Shown here piece by piece: positions 9,203-19,453 of a stretch of DNA of 64,000 bases. Each line of letters opens with the position of its first letter. Position 1 is the first letter of the stretch. The notes below the pieces were generated by a model that was not told where the DNA came from, ran no database searches, and was given only the letters and a program-made list of their open reading frames with translations. The DNA comes from Nitrosospira multiformis (GTDB taxonomy: Bacteria > Pseudomonadota > Gammaproteobacteria > Burkholderiales > Nitrosomonadaceae), in the NCBI RefSeq assembly GCF_900110185.1, contig NZ_FOCT01000001.1, forward strand, positions 310,001-374,000. The letters run 5' to 3'. The position numbers and the translations under genes are program-made.

Positions 9203-9396
9203 ACTGGAACAGTCTGTCTGAATTTCTGGATATGGGTGGGTACGGGTTCTACGTATGGGGGTCCTACCTCGTTACCTTGATCTGCATTGCAGGGGAAATC
9301 GTTCTGGTTTCCAACCGCAGGCGAACTTTGCTCAGGCATCTCAGTCTGATTCATCAGTCAACAAAACAAGAGAAGGGAAATGAAACCACGTCATAA
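9199..9396 (+). CDS. ccmD: Heme exporter protein CcmD
   Basis: CcmD is a small single-pass membrane protein that helps release holo-CcmE from CcmABC. The 65-residue frame starts at the ATG overlapping the ccmC stop. It has the family pattern: a short lead [15 protein letters not shown], one transmembrane helix, then a basic segment [19 protein letters not shown] upstream serves as ribosome-binding site. Its end overlaps the ccmE start by 17 bases, so translation is probably coupled. Confidence 0.9.
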   Translation: MNWNSLSEFLDMGGYGFYVWGSYLVTLICIAGEIVLVSNRRRTLLRHLSLIHQSTKQEKGNETTS

Positions 9397-9826
9397 AAAA
9401 TTGGCAATCATCGCTTCGAGCGTGACCGCGTTGGGCGTTGCTTCGGTGCTGGTTTTAAATGCATTTCAGAGTAATCTGGTATTTTTCTTCAGCCCTACCC
9501 AGGTCGCCAATAATGAGGCGCCCGTTGGCAAGAGTTTCCGTATCGGCGGCCTCGTGGAAGAAGGCAGCGTCAAACGCCAGGCTGACGGCGTGACGGTCAA
9601 TTTCCAGGTGACAGATACCGCAAAGGTTATTCCAGTCGTATATACCGGCATCCTTCCCGACCTGTTCAAGGAAGGCAAAGGTGTGGTAGCCCAGGGCAAG
9701 CTGGCTTCGGATGGTATTTTCCGGGCGGACGAGGTGCTCGCGAAGCACGATGAAAATTATATGCCGCCGGAAGCCGCGGGTGCGCTTGATCAAGCCGACA
9801 AGGCACGCAAGACAGTGATGCAGTAG
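9380..9826 (+). CDS. ccmE: Heme chaperone CcmE
   Basis: CcmE is a periplasmic, membrane-anchored OB-fold protein that carries heme covalently on a histidine. The 148-residue sequence starts with KPRHKKL and a membrane anchor (about residues 8-28), then the beta-barrel with [12 protein letters not shown], and ends in the heme site [11 protein letters not shown]. His123 and Tyr127 correspond to the heme-binding His130 and Tyr134 of E. coli. The start overlaps ccmD. A hairpin lies shortly after the stop, before ccmF. Confidence 0.95.
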   Translation: MKPRHKKLAIIASSVTALGVASVLVLNAFQSNLVFFFSPTQVANNEAPVGKSFRIGGLVEEGSVKRQADGVTVNFQVTDTAKVIPVVYTGILPDLFKEGKGVVAQGKLASDGIFRADEVLAKHDENYMPPEAAGALDQADKARKTVMQ

Positions 9827-9843
9827 CAAACAGTTTCAGCCCC

Positions 9844-9869
9844 GAGCCCTTCCAGAATCGAAAGGGCTC
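9844..9869 (+). terminator. Hairpin between ccmE and ccmF, possible attenuator
   Basis: Arms GAGCCCTT and AAGGGCTC pair perfectly around a ten-base loop, followed by a pyrimidine-rich run. It could partially terminate transcription after ccmE or protect the mRNA end. The operon continues into ccmF, so full termination is unlikely unless ccmF has its own promoter. Confidence 0.4.
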
Positions 9870-9920
9870 TCCTCATTCTTATTCACATTTTTCCACAGTC
9901 CATAACCCACAGCCTCAGCC

Positions 9921-11960
9921 ATGATTCCAGAACTCGGTAACTTCGCCCTGATCCTCGCCTTGCTGCTGGCACTCATACAAGGCACCCTGCCCATTATCGG
10001 CGCCGCACGCGGCATCCCTTCCTGGATCGCCCTGGCGCGACCGGTGGTTCAGGGACAGTTTGTGTTTGTAGCCATCGCCTTCTTCTGCCTGGCCTACTCA
10101 TTCGTAAACAGCGATTTTTCGGTAGTCAACGTCGCGCAGAATTCGAATTCGAAGCTCCCGCTGCAATACCGCTTTGCTGCCACCTGGGGCTCGCACGAGG
10201 GCTCCCTGCTGCTCTGGACGTTCATGTTGGCATGCTGGTCGGTTGCAGTCAGTGTATTCAGCAAGCATTTGCCGAATGATATGGTGGCGCGCGTGCTGGG
10301 CGTCATGGGCCTAGTCAGCGTGGGTTTCCTGATATTCATGCTTTTTACTTCGAATCCTTTCGATCGGATGCTGCCGGGGGCGATGGAAGGAAGCGACCTC
10401 AACCCGCTGCTGCAGGACCCGGGCATGGTCTGCCATCCACCCATGCTCTACATGGGTTATGTCGGCTTCTCTGTGGCGTTTGCATTCGCCATTTCCGCAC
10501 TGCTGAGCGGACAGATGGACGCGACCTGGGCGCGTTGGTCGCGGCCATGGACGACAGTTGCCTGGATGTTCCTCACCATCGGCATCATGATGGGAAGTTG
10601 GTGGGCCTATTATGAACTGGGCTGGGGGGGATGGTGGTTCTGGGACCCCGTTGAAAATGCCTCTTTCATGCCCTGGCTGGTAGGAACTGCCCTGGTTCAT
10701 TCCCTTGCCGTGACGGAAAAACGCGGTAGCTTCAAGAGCTGGACTGTGCTGCTGGCAATCTGCGCGTTTTCCCTGAGCCTGCTCGGCACGTTCCTGGTTC
10801 GTTCGGGCGTGTTGACCTCCGTTCACGCTTTTGCAACCGACCCCACGCGCGGTATATTCATCCTGGCCTTCCTGGTGACCATTACCGGAGGCTCTCTGTT
10901 GCTGTTCGCATGGCGGGCGCCGAAAATCGGATTGGGTGGAAAGTTCGAACTGGTTTCACGCGAATCCATGCTGCTCGCCAACAATCTGTTGATGATGGTT
11001 GCAGCGGGAAGCATCCTACTGGGCACGCTCTATCCCCTGTTCATGGATGCACTTGAACTCGGCAAGATTTCGGTCGGCCCCCCCTACTTCGAAGCAGTAT
11101 TCGTCCCGTTGATGACCCCTGCCGTCTTTCTGATCGGCCTTGGCCCCCTTGCGCGCTGGAAGCAGGCAAGCCTGCCTGAACTTGCGGTTCGCCTGCGCTG
11201 GGCATTCGGGGTAAGCGTAGTTACCGCTCTCGTAATGCCCTTTGTCATGGGCGAATGGAAGCTGATGGTGAGCTTCAGCTTGCTGATGGCCTTCTGGGTC
11301 ATTACGAGCGTGATCGTCAGCGTAATTCATCGCCTCCGAAGCACTGGTAAGCAGGGACTGTTTGCCAAGCTGGCGGCGCAGTCGCGCAGCTACTACGGCA
11401 TGCACGCTGCCCACCTTGGCATCGCCTTCTTTATTATCGGGGTGGCGCTTGTGGGTGGTTATGAAACGGAAAAAGATGTGCGCATGGAAATTGGCGACAC
11501 GGTCGAGGTAGGAGGCTATACCTTCCGTTTCAACGGCGTGAAAAAAGCGCCGGGGCCAAACTACATGTCAGACATCGGCAATGTCGATGTATTGCGCGAC
11601 GGAAAGAAAATCAATGTGCTGGAACCCGAAAAACGAACCTATAACGCATCCGGGATGCCGATGACCGAAGCGGCAATCGATACCGGTATTCTCCGCGATC
11701 TGTACGTTGCCTTGGGTGAACCTCTGGAAAACGGAGCATGGGTCGTGCGTGTTTATCATAAGCCCTTCGTGGACTGGATATGGTTCGGCTGTATGTTGAT
11801 GGCATTCGGAGGCTTCCTTGCCGTCACTGACAGACGTTACCGGCTGTCCTCGCGCAAGCAGCGTGAGACTGTCGAGGTCGAGGAAAGGAAGGCCGCTAAA
11901 GCCAGCAAGGCCGGCAGGAAAGCCACCGCGCCTATGATTGCCAGGAGCAAAAAGGCATGA
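9921..11960 (+). CDS. ccmF: Heme lyase subunit CcmF
   Basis: CcmF is the large membrane core of the heme ligation complex that joins heme from CcmE to CXXCH motifs of apocytochromes. The 679-residue protein has the many membrane helices expected and the WWD signature WGGWWFWDPVENASFMPW near residues 233-250. Conserved histidines flank it, for example in WGSHEGSLLLW and in MHAAHLG. It ends with a lysine- and arginine-rich cytoplasmic tail. Its stop overlaps the ccmG start by four bases. Confidence 0.96.
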   Translation: MIPELGNFALILALLLALIQGTLPIIGAARGIPSWIALARPVVQGQFVFVAIAFFCLAYSFVNSDFSVVNVAQNSNSKLPLQYRFAATWGSHEGSLLLWTFMLACWSVAVSVFSKHLPNDMVARVLGVMGLVSVGFLIFMLFTSNPFDRMLPGAMEGSDLNPLLQDPGMVCHPPMLYMGYVGFSVAFAFAISALLSGQMDATWARWSRPWTTVAWMFLTIGIMMGSWWAYYELGWGGWWFWDPVENASFMPWLVGTALVHSLAVTEKRGSFKSWTVLLAICAFSLSLLGTFLVRSGVLTSVHAFATDPTRGIFILAFLVTITGGSLLLFAWRAPKIGLGGKFELVSRESMLLANNLLMMVAAGSILLGTLYPLFMDALELGKISVGPPYFEAVFVPLMTPAVFLIGLGPLARWKQASLPELAVRLRWAFGVSVVTALVMPFVMGEWKLMVSFSLLMAFWVITSVIVSVIHRLRSTGKQGLFAKLAAQSRSYYGMHAAHLGIAFFIIGVALVGGYETEKDVRMEIGDTVEVGGYTFRFNGVKKAPGPNYMSDIGNVDVLRDGKKINVLEPEKRTYNASGMPMTEAAIDTGILRDLYVALGEPLENGAWVVRVYHKPFVDWIWFGCMLMAFGGFLAVTDRRYRLSSRKQRETVEVEERKAAKASKAGRKATAPMIARSKKA

Positions 11961-12481
11961 CGCGTTTCCTGTTGCCACTCGCTGTTTTCGTCGTACTGGT
12001 GGGTTTTCTGCTCGTCGGCCTGGGCCTCAATCCGCGTCAGGTCCCCTCTCCCCTGGTGGGGAAACCAGCTCCCGAATTCCAGTTGCAACAACTGCATGAA
12101 CCGGAAAAAACGCTGACCTCGAAGGAAAACCTGGGCAAGGTATGGCTATTGAATGTGTGGGCCTCGTGGTGCGTTTCCTGCCGTCAGGAACATCCGGTAT
12201 TGGTGGAACTGTCGAAGTCGGGAATTGTCCCTGTCTATGGACTCAATTACAAGGATCAGCGAGACGACGCGTTAAGATGGCTTCAGCAGTTTGGTGACCC
12301 CTACGCCGCCAGCGCGGTTGATCCCGAAGGTCGGACGGGCATAGAGTTCGGCGTTTATGGGGTGCCGGAGACTTATGTCATCGACAAGAATGGGGTAATT
12401 CGCTACAAGCAGATCGGTCCCGTAACAGTGGAAGCACTGCAGAATAAAATTCTGCCTCTGGTGAGAGAATTACAAGGATGA
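11957..12481 (+). CDS. ccmG: Thiol:disulfide interchange protein CcmG/DsbE
   Basis: A membrane-anchored periplasmic thioredoxin that keeps apocytochrome c cysteines reduced. The 174 residues include an N-terminal anchor (about 4-24), the active site WCVSC (Cys72 and Cys75) and the CcmG hallmark GVYGVPETYVID near residues 134-145, with the cis-proline. It overlaps both ccmF and ccmH by ATGA junctions, which indicates tight translational coupling through this part of the operon. Confidence 0.95.
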   Translation: MTRFLLPLAVFVVLVGFLLVGLGLNPRQVPSPLVGKPAPEFQLQQLHEPEKTLTSKENLGKVWLLNVWASWCVSCRQEHPVLVELSKSGIVPVYGLNYKDQRDDALRWLQQFGDPYAASAVDPEGRTGIEFGVYGVPETYVIDKNGVIRYKQIGPVTVEALQNKILPLVRELQG

Positions 12482-13056
12482 GATTGAAACTTTTATCCCG
12501 GTCGTCTTTGGCGGCTTGTGGCAGCAGTAAAAACGATAAAGGCGATCGTCCAGGCGCCCTGGAAGACATAAGGGCAAATGGAGGCGGTTTCGCGCTGCTA
12601 AAAACGGCGCTGCTGCTCTGTCTGTTGCTTTTCGCTCCGTTTGCGGGGGCAAAGGAAGCTGCTCCTGTTGCCGAAGACCCGGAAATAGAGAGACGCATGG
12701 TTGCGCTATCCGAAGACCTGCGATGTCTGGTTTGTCAGAATGAGACGATAGCCGCTTCGCGTGCCGATTTTGCAAACGACTTACGGCGCGAAATCCGCGA
12801 ACAGATGCAAGCCAACAAGAGTGACAAGGAAATTGTCGACTTTCTGGTGGCGCGCTACGGCGATTTCGTGCTTTATCGTCCACCGATGAAAAGTACCACC
12901 CTGTTCCTATGGTTCGGTCCTTTCATCTTCCTTTTGGCCGGAGCACTCTTCCTGGTGTTTTATCTCAAGCGCCGCCGCAAACACATCGAAGAACCCGCGC
13001 TATCCGAACAGCAACTCAAGCAGGCGGAAGCCCTGCTGAAGGAAGGCAAAGGGTAA
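12478..13056 (+). CDS. ccmH: Cytochrome c biogenesis protein CcmH (CcmL type)
   Basis: This periplasmic-facing thiol protein handles apocytochrome heme-binding cysteines. It contains the LRCLVCQN redox motif (Cys83, Cys86), the three-helix domain ending GDFVLYRPP, and a C-terminal membrane anchor near residues 141-161. The coupled ATG leaves about 35 residues, rich in Ser, Asn and Gly, before the signal peptide core LLKTALLLCLLLFAPFAGA. That lead is unusually long for an exported protein; no in-frame ATG lies between, so a non-ATG start nearer the signal peptide is possible. Confidence 0.92.
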   Translation: MRLKLLSRSSLAACGSSKNDKGDRPGALEDIRANGGGFALLKTALLLCLLLFAPFAGAKEAAPVAEDPEIERRMVALSEDLRCLVCQNETIAASRADFANDLRREIREQMQANKSDKEIVDFLVARYGDFVLYRPPMKSTTLFLWFGPFIFLLAGALFLVFYLKRRRKHIEEPALSEQQLKQAEALLKEGKG

Positions 13057-13063
13057 TAAACGC

Positions 13064-14374
13064 ATGACTTCATTCTGGATTGTGGCCGGCATATTTATTG
13101 TCGGCGCTCTGCTGTTCGTACTGCCTACATTGTGGAGCAAGAAGGATCGCGACGCCGGCGTCGAACGGGATGCCACCAATATCGACGTTTATCGGGATCA
13201 GTTGGCGGAGCTCGATAGCGATCTGCGCAGCGACATCCTGACGCGCGAACAATACGAGCAAAGCAAGCGCGAGTTGCAGCAAAGAATGCTGCAGGATATT
13301 CCCGAAGATGGCAATACGACGACCATGATAATGGGTGGAAGGCACAACGTGGCGACCATGACTGTCACTGCGCTCGCCCTGCCTGTCCTCGCGGTTTCCC
13401 TTTACCTGGCGATAGGCAACACCAAGGCGTTGCTGCCGCAGCCTGCTGCGGAGCATCCCTCAATGTCGGCTGGGGAAGGACAAGGAGGCCATCCCGATTT
13501 TTCCTCGGTAATGGAAAACCTCATTGCGAAGCTTGAGGACAATCCCGACAACGTCGAAGGATGGCTTATGCTTGGTCGGACCTACGCAATGATGCAGCGG
13601 TTCAACGAGGCAAAGGAAGCTTATGAAAAGGCACTTGCCTTGACGCCCGAGGACTCCGCCATCATTACCGATTACGCCGATATTGTGGCGATGACGAATA
13701 AGGGCAGTCTGGTCGGGAAACCGACGGAACTGATCAAAAAGGCATTGAGCCTGGATCCCAATAACCCCAAGGCGCTGGCGCTGGCAGGCACAGCCGAATT
13801 CGAGGAGAAGAGATACAAGGAGGCTGCCAGATATTGGGAAAAACTGGCGGCCCTGATTCCGCCATCCGAGGCTGAGCTGGTGCAATCCGTTAACGCCAGC
13901 ATCGCAGAAGCAAAATCGCTGGCAGCAGGAAAAGGCAGCTTGGTGGCTAGAGCACCAGACCAACCGGGTACTCAGACACCTCCTCCTGCAAATAAACAGG
14001 GATCAGCCTCGGGCGCGGCAGGTGCTACCTCCGGTACACTTTCCGGCAAGGTAACACTGAGCCCTGCCCTCGCAAGCAAGACCTCCCCAGGCGACAGCCT
14101 GTATATTTTTGCCCGTGCCAAAGTGGGACCAAAGGCACCCCTTGCGACCCTGCGCCTGCAAGTCAAGGATTTGCCGGCGAACTTTTCACTGAACGATTCC
14201 ATGGCCCGATCCGGCGTGCAGTTGTCTACTTTCCCTGCGGAGGTGGTAGTAGGCGCCAGAATTTCGAAATCGGGATCCCCCATGCCACAAAGCGGCGACC
14301 TGCAAGGTTTCAGTCAGGCGGTGATGGTCGGCGCCAGCGGGATCAGCGTGGTTATCGATCAGCAGCTGCCTTAA
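13064..14374 (+). CDS. ccmI: Cytochrome c maturation TPR protein CcmI
   Basis: CcmI binds the C-terminus of apocytochromes and passes them to the CcmFH ligase. The 436-residue protein has two membrane helices (about 4-22 and 105-125) framing a short cytoplasmic helical loop, then TPR repeats (about 150-285; for example EGWLMLGRTYAMM and ALALAGTAEFEEKRYKEAARYW), and a C-terminal beta-rich domain with SLYIFARAK. This fused layout is the usual stand-alone CcmI. It follows ccmH by seven bases and is the last gene before a strong terminator. Confidence 0.92.
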   Translation: MTSFWIVAGIFIVGALLFVLPTLWSKKDRDAGVERDATNIDVYRDQLAELDSDLRSDILTREQYEQSKRELQQRMLQDIPEDGNTTTMIMGGRHNVATMTVTALALPVLAVSLYLAIGNTKALLPQPAAEHPSMSAGEGQGGHPDFSSVMENLIAKLEDNPDNVEGWLMLGRTYAMMQRFNEAKEAYEKALALTPEDSAIITDYADIVAMTNKGSLVGKPTELIKKALSLDPNNPKALALAGTAEFEEKRYKEAARYWEKLAALIPPSEAELVQSVNASIAEAKSLAAGKGSLVARAPDQPGTQTPPPANKQGSASGAAGATSGTLSGKVTLSPALASKTSPGDSLYIFARAKVGPKAPLATLRLQVKDLPANFSLNDSMARSGVQLSTFPAEVVVGARISKSGSPMPQSGDLQGFSQAVMVGASGISVVIDQQLP

Positions 14375-14425
14375 TAGTCAGCATCAGCTGACGGCAGCAT
14401 ATCTATCTCTGGAGTATGCCCCTTG

Positions 14426-14462
14426 GGGGCGCAAAGGCTCTGCCTTTGCGCCCCCTTCTTTC
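14426..14462 (+). terminator. Strong hairpin terminator of the ccm operon
   Basis: GGGGGCGCAAAGG at 14427-14439 pairs perfectly with CCTTTGCGCCCCC at 14445-14457, with a further C-G pair closing a three-base loop. A pyrimidine-rich TTCTTTCTCC tail follows. It lies about 50 bases after the ccmI stop and is the best terminator in the window on this strand. Confidence 0.75.
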
Positions 14463-14464
14463 TC

Positions 14465-14963
14465 CGGAAATCCCCCTTGAGATGATTTCCGGATAAATAG
14501 AATCTGCTCTTTCCCACTGTAACTTCGCGTGCTGCCGTTCTAAATCTTTCCCCCGTCTTTCATGCCTTCCACAACCTCAGGCTCAGGACGAATGATATTC
14601 ACGACACGCTTGTTCGAAAGGAAGAACAAGCTTCAAAACAGATCAAAGGGAAATTTGGTGGCTTACCAATTTTGATAAATTTCTCGTCGGGGTCCCACTT
14701 TGCTCAACCCGATCTATCAGTTGTTTGGCATAATGCGGGATGATGAAGACGCCCCAGTAACTAATGCATGTTCATTGTCATTAATGAGGTGCACTGCCTC
14801 CATTCTGCTCGGCTTCCAAAAGATCTTGTCAAAGCCATGAAGGGTATGAAGCATGCAACAAGCAATCAAAGCAATCACTCGCTGACCCTGCTCTTCGCAG
14901 TGAATAAAGGCGTCGAGGCCAAGCTCCTAGATCTGCCAGCGGCCGAGGAGCTGAAACGCTCAA
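14465..14963. other. Gene-free stretch between ccmI and ctaA
   Basis: No recognisable gene is found between these convergent genes. A small hairpin (GCTTGTTC at 14608-14615 with GAACAAGC at 14624-14631) is present. An open frame from 14768 overlaps the ctaA end and looks spurious. The string gctcaacccgatcta at 14702-14716 recurs near 32989. Confidence 0.5.
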
Positions 14964-16034
14964 CTATTGACGCCGTAGCTCATGATTCACCCAAAGGGCA
15001 GCGGTAAACAGCAATAGTGCACCTGCCTGATGCGCTGCCGCAAGGGTTAGAGGAACAACCAGCAGCAGCGTGGAAATCCCCAAGGTGATCTGCACTGCCA
15101 GCATGATCAACAGCAGAGTGCATGCAAGACGAGCCGAACCTGAAAGTGGCGCTGCTCTCGATTTGAGCCAGAAAATCGGAACAAGAATTGCCAGCGTCCA
15201 CGCAATCAGGCGATGATCGAATTGCACGGTAGTCATGTTGTCAAAGAAATTCCGGTACCAGGGTTCCAGCATGAATAGTTCCGGGGGGATGAAGTGGCCA
15301 TCCATGAGTGGAAAAGTATTGTAAGCCAGACCTGCCCGAATGCCTGCCACGAACCCTCCCGATAAAACCATTATGAATATCAGGGCAGACAGCGTGGTCG
15401 AGAAATTGAGTAAACTGCGTAGTCCACTGTTTGCGGACAAATCGCGGCCGGGATTGAGCAGATCGAGCGCTACCCAGAACATTGCGGCATAAATCGCAAA
15501 AGCGAGGCCAAGGTGCGCAGTCAGGCGATACTGGCTGACATGAGGGTTATCCACCAACCCGCTCTTTACCATGTACCACCCCATCCCACCCTGCAAGGCA
15601 CCTAGCAGGAAAATTCCTGACAATTTCAGACCCAGTGGGCGATCGACTGCCTTTTTCGCCAGAAAATACAGGAATGGTATGAAAAATGCCAATCCGATGA
15701 CGCGCCCCAATAAGCGGTGGAAATATTCCCACCAGAAGATTGTCTTGAACTCTTCCAGGCTCATGCCAAGATTTACCTTTTTATACTGAGGCGTCTGGTG
15801 ATATTTCTCGAAGAGCTCATCCCAGTCATTCTGACTGAGTGGAGGTACCGTGCCAACGAGGGGTTGCCATTCGACGATGGAAAGGCCTGAATCGGTAAGA
15901 CGGGTTACACCGCCTACAACCACCATGGCGAATACCAGAGCGCAGCAAACGAACAACCAGATGGCAATCGGTTTTTGCACAGCAAACTCTTGATCGGTTT
16001 TCTGCGGGATTATTGAGGTTTGGACAAACTGCAT
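14964..16034 (-). CDS. ctaA: Heme A synthase, COX15/CtaA family
   Basis: CtaA oxidises the C8 methyl of heme O to give heme A for cytochrome aa3 oxidase. The 356-residue protein has about eight membrane segments. The first loop carries [20 protein letters not shown], the family signature, and four conserved histidines appear in [26 protein letters not shown] and AAAHQAGAL. The length and TRLTDSGLS motif match the alphaproteobacterial/mitochondrial-type branch of about 350 residues. It follows smpB by 38 bases in the same direction. Confidence 0.93.
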   Translation of the reverse strand: MQFVQTSIIPQKTDQEFAVQKPIAIWLFVCCALVFAMVVVGGVTRLTDSGLSIVEWQPLVGTVPPLSQNDWDELFEKYHQTPQYKKVNLGMSLEEFKTIFWWEYFHRLLGRVIGLAFFIPFLYFLAKKAVDRPLGLKLSGIFLLGALQGGMGWYMVKSGLVDNPHVSQYRLTAHLGLAFAIYAAMFWVALDLLNPGRDLSANSGLRSLLNFSTTLSALIFIMVLSGGFVAGIRAGLAYNTFPLMDGHFIPPELFMLEPWYRNFFDNMTTVQFDHRLIAWTLAILVPIFWLKSRAAPLSGSARLACTLLLIMLAVQITLGISTLLLVVPLTLAAAHQAGALLLFTAALWVNHELRRQ

Positions 16035-16072
16035 GGCTAGGAATTTGATCTAAGGTTATAAAATATCGAGGA

Positions 16073-16516
16073 TTATTTCGCGCGCATCAACCGCTGCTTG
16101 TCGCGCTCCCACTCTTTCTGCTTCTCGGATTCGCGTTTGTCATGCTGCTTCTTGCCCTTTGCAAGACCGATTTCAAGCTTGATTCGCCCTTTCTTATAAT
16201 GGATATCCAGTGGAACCAGGGTGTATCCCGCCCGCTCCACCTTGCCGATAAGCCGTTTGATTTCCTCAGCATGCAACAACAGCTTGCGCGTACGAACCGG
16301 GTCGGGCTGGATGTGAGTGGAAGCTGCCAGCAACGGACTGATATGACATCCGATGAGAAACAATTCACCGTTCCGGATAATGACATATGCTTCCTTCAGC
16401 TGCGCTCGTCCCGCGCGAATCGCCTTGACTTCCCATCCTTCCAGAACTGCCCCTGCTTCATGTTTCTCCTCGATAAAATAGTCATGAAAAGCTTTCTTAT
16501 TCTGGACGATGCTCAT
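16073..16516 (-). CDS. smpB: SsrA-binding protein SmpB
   Basis: SmpB binds tmRNA and brings it to stalled ribosomes for trans-translation. The 147-residue sequence begins [18 protein letters not shown] and contains [19 protein letters not shown], both family-defining, and ends with the basic tail [25 protein letters not shown] segment that folds in the mRNA channel. Length is normal. No tmRNA gene was seen in the window. Confidence 0.96.
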   Translation of the reverse strand: MSIVQNKKAFHDYFIEEKHEAGAVLEGWEVKAIRAGRAQLKEAYVIIRNGELFLIGCHISPLLAASTHIQPDPVRTRKLLLHAEEIKRLIGKVERAGYTLVPLDIHYKKGRIKLEIGLAKGKKQHDKRESEKQKEWERDKQRLMRAK

Positions 16517-16882
16517 TCAGGGATTCTCAAGACAAGTGCTCGCTGCTCACAAAGAGTGCAAAGGGCGCAAAGGATAAAGGGTACGATATACGGAGGTATG
16601 ATGTTCAAGAAATCCCTGGATAAGTCCTCAAGGGAAGAAAAAGGGTGAGTTCAACGCGGGTTTCGTGTATTTTAACAGCTTTCGCCTTGAATTCGGCAGA
16701 TGGACAAGCTGGAGCACTGACGCAGCTCGGATCACAGTTCAGGCTCCCGGCAGGTTCATAAGTTGGAAACACTCAGGCAATTAAAACAATGTATATGTAT
16801 CAATTTTCCAAGTCAAAAAACGAGCAGTCCGCCATCAAGTTGACGTTCAATACTGTCTCGCTGAAGCGGAGCAGTTCATCGC
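16517..16882. other. Divergent intergenic region between smpB and ratA
   Basis: This 366-base stretch must contain the promoters of smpB (leftward) and ratA (rightward). I see no gene and no motif strong enough to name. Confidence 0.5.
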
Positions 16883-17320
16883 ATGGCTGACATCGAAAAA
16901 TCGGTTCTGATTGGTTATTCCGCAAGCCGCATGTTCGAACTGGTGGATGCGGTGGAGGATTATCCGAAATTTTTACCCTGGTGCGGAGGATCTTCCGTTG
17001 TGCATCAAAGCGAGTCGGTCACCCATGCTACTATCATGATCGATTATCACCATATCAAGCACAGTTTCACGACCGAGAACGTACGCAAGCCGCCAGAGCT
17101 CATTACAATGACATTATTGAACGGACCGTTTCAGAACCTCGACGGGCACTGGCGCTTCATTCCCCTGGCGGAAAATGCATGCAAGATCGAGTTTCGCCTG
17201 CACTACACGTTCTCGCACATATTTCTGGAAAAACTGGTAGGACCCGTCTTCTTTGTCATTGCCAACAGCTTCGTGGAAGCGTTCATCGAGCGCGCAGAAG
17301 AAGTTTATGGAAGTTCCTGA
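16883..17320 (+). CDS. ratA: RatA/COQ10-type START-domain protein
   Basis: The 145-residue protein belongs to the polyketide cyclase/START superfamily with the RatA signature: MADIEKSVLIGYSASRMFELV at the start, then DYPKFLPWCGGS and an amphipathic C-terminal helix FVEAFIERAEEVYG. In E. coli RatA was reported to block 70S assembly, while COQ10 relatives bind ubiquinone; which role applies here is not decidable from sequence. The pairing with an RnfH-type gene and closeness to smpB is the common proteobacterial arrangement. Confidence 0.9.
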   Translation: MADIEKSVLIGYSASRMFELVDAVEDYPKFLPWCGGSSVVHQSESVTHATIMIDYHHIKHSFTTENVRKPPELITMTLLNGPFQNLDGHWRFIPLAENACKIEFRLHYTFSHIFLEKLVGPVFFVIANSFVEAFIERAEEVYGSS

Positions 17321-17344
17321 TCGGGTATTGACGTCGGGAAGTCT

Positions 17345-17635
17345 ATGGAAGTTCCTGGTCCGAATATTGATATCGAAGTGGTGTATGCATTGCCGGAGAA
17401 ACAGATTGTACGGCAGATGAATTTGCCGGAGGGCACTACCGTGGAACAAGCGGTAAAACTATCCGGCATCCTCCCCCGGTTTCCCGAGATCGACCTCCTG
17501 AAAAACAAGCTCGGTATATATGGCAAACTGGTCCCGCCCACCACGGTTCTGCGCAATCGCGACCGGATAGAAATTTATCGTCCTCTAAGGGTCGATCCCA
17601 AGGAAGCCCGCAGGAAGCGTGCAAAAAACCGGTGA
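17345..17635 (+). CDS. rnfH: RnfH/RatB-type ubiquitin-fold protein
   Basis: This 96-residue protein has the beta-grasp UPF0125 pattern: IDIEVVYALPEKQIVRQMNL, GTTVEQAVKLSGI, LGIYGKLVPPTTVLRNRDRIEIYRPL and a basic tail KEARRKRAKNR. The function is not firmly known; it always accompanies ratA-like genes. It starts 24 bases after the ratA stop, with GGGAAG upstream. The region around its start is an imperfect copy of the end of ratA. Confidence 0.9.
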   Translation: MEVPGPNIDIEVVYALPEKQIVRQMNLPEGTTVEQAVKLSGILPRFPEIDLLKNKLGIYGKLVPPTTVLRNRDRIEIYRPLRVDPKEARRKRAKNR

Positions 17636-17776
17636 TTGTGCATCAACCCCGGAACGAAAATAAAAACCAAGCTTATAAATGGACGTGGGCCGTGACAATT
17701 GCGGCAAGGGAGCTTACGGCATGAACAGATAGGAAAGCTTCGAATCGTTCCTGTGCTTCGTCTTCGTACGGGATGA

Positions 17777-17805
17777 TTCCCCATAGCATCCATGTTCGCT
17801 ATAAT
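17777..17805 (+). promoter_or_regulatory. Possible guaB promoter
   Basis: A consensus-like TATAAT lies at 17800-17805, 25 bases before the guaB start, followed by a purine leader with GAAGGA as ribosome-binding site. The matching -35 (TTCCCC at 17777-17782, 17-base spacing) is poor. The -10 is credible; the -35 is a guess. Confidence 0.4.
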
Positions 17806-17817
17806 GCCGCTTTGTGA

Positions 17818-19290
<1,473 letters not shown>

Positions 19291-19453
19291 GCATAAATGG
19301 CGTTGCATGGCAATAATATATTGTTTCAGCATAACGTTGCACCTTACGGTCTGCCCTGCTACTTTCCTCCCTTCTTCACTGACACCAATATTCATTTTAG
19401 GACGGATTTCCGCTCTCTGAATGCTCGGATGATCGGGTCCGAGTGCTTTGGTC

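Noticed and set aside
14768..15007. Open frame on the plus strand at the end of ctaA
   Set aside because: It overlaps ctaA, and its start region has no support; it looks like chance.
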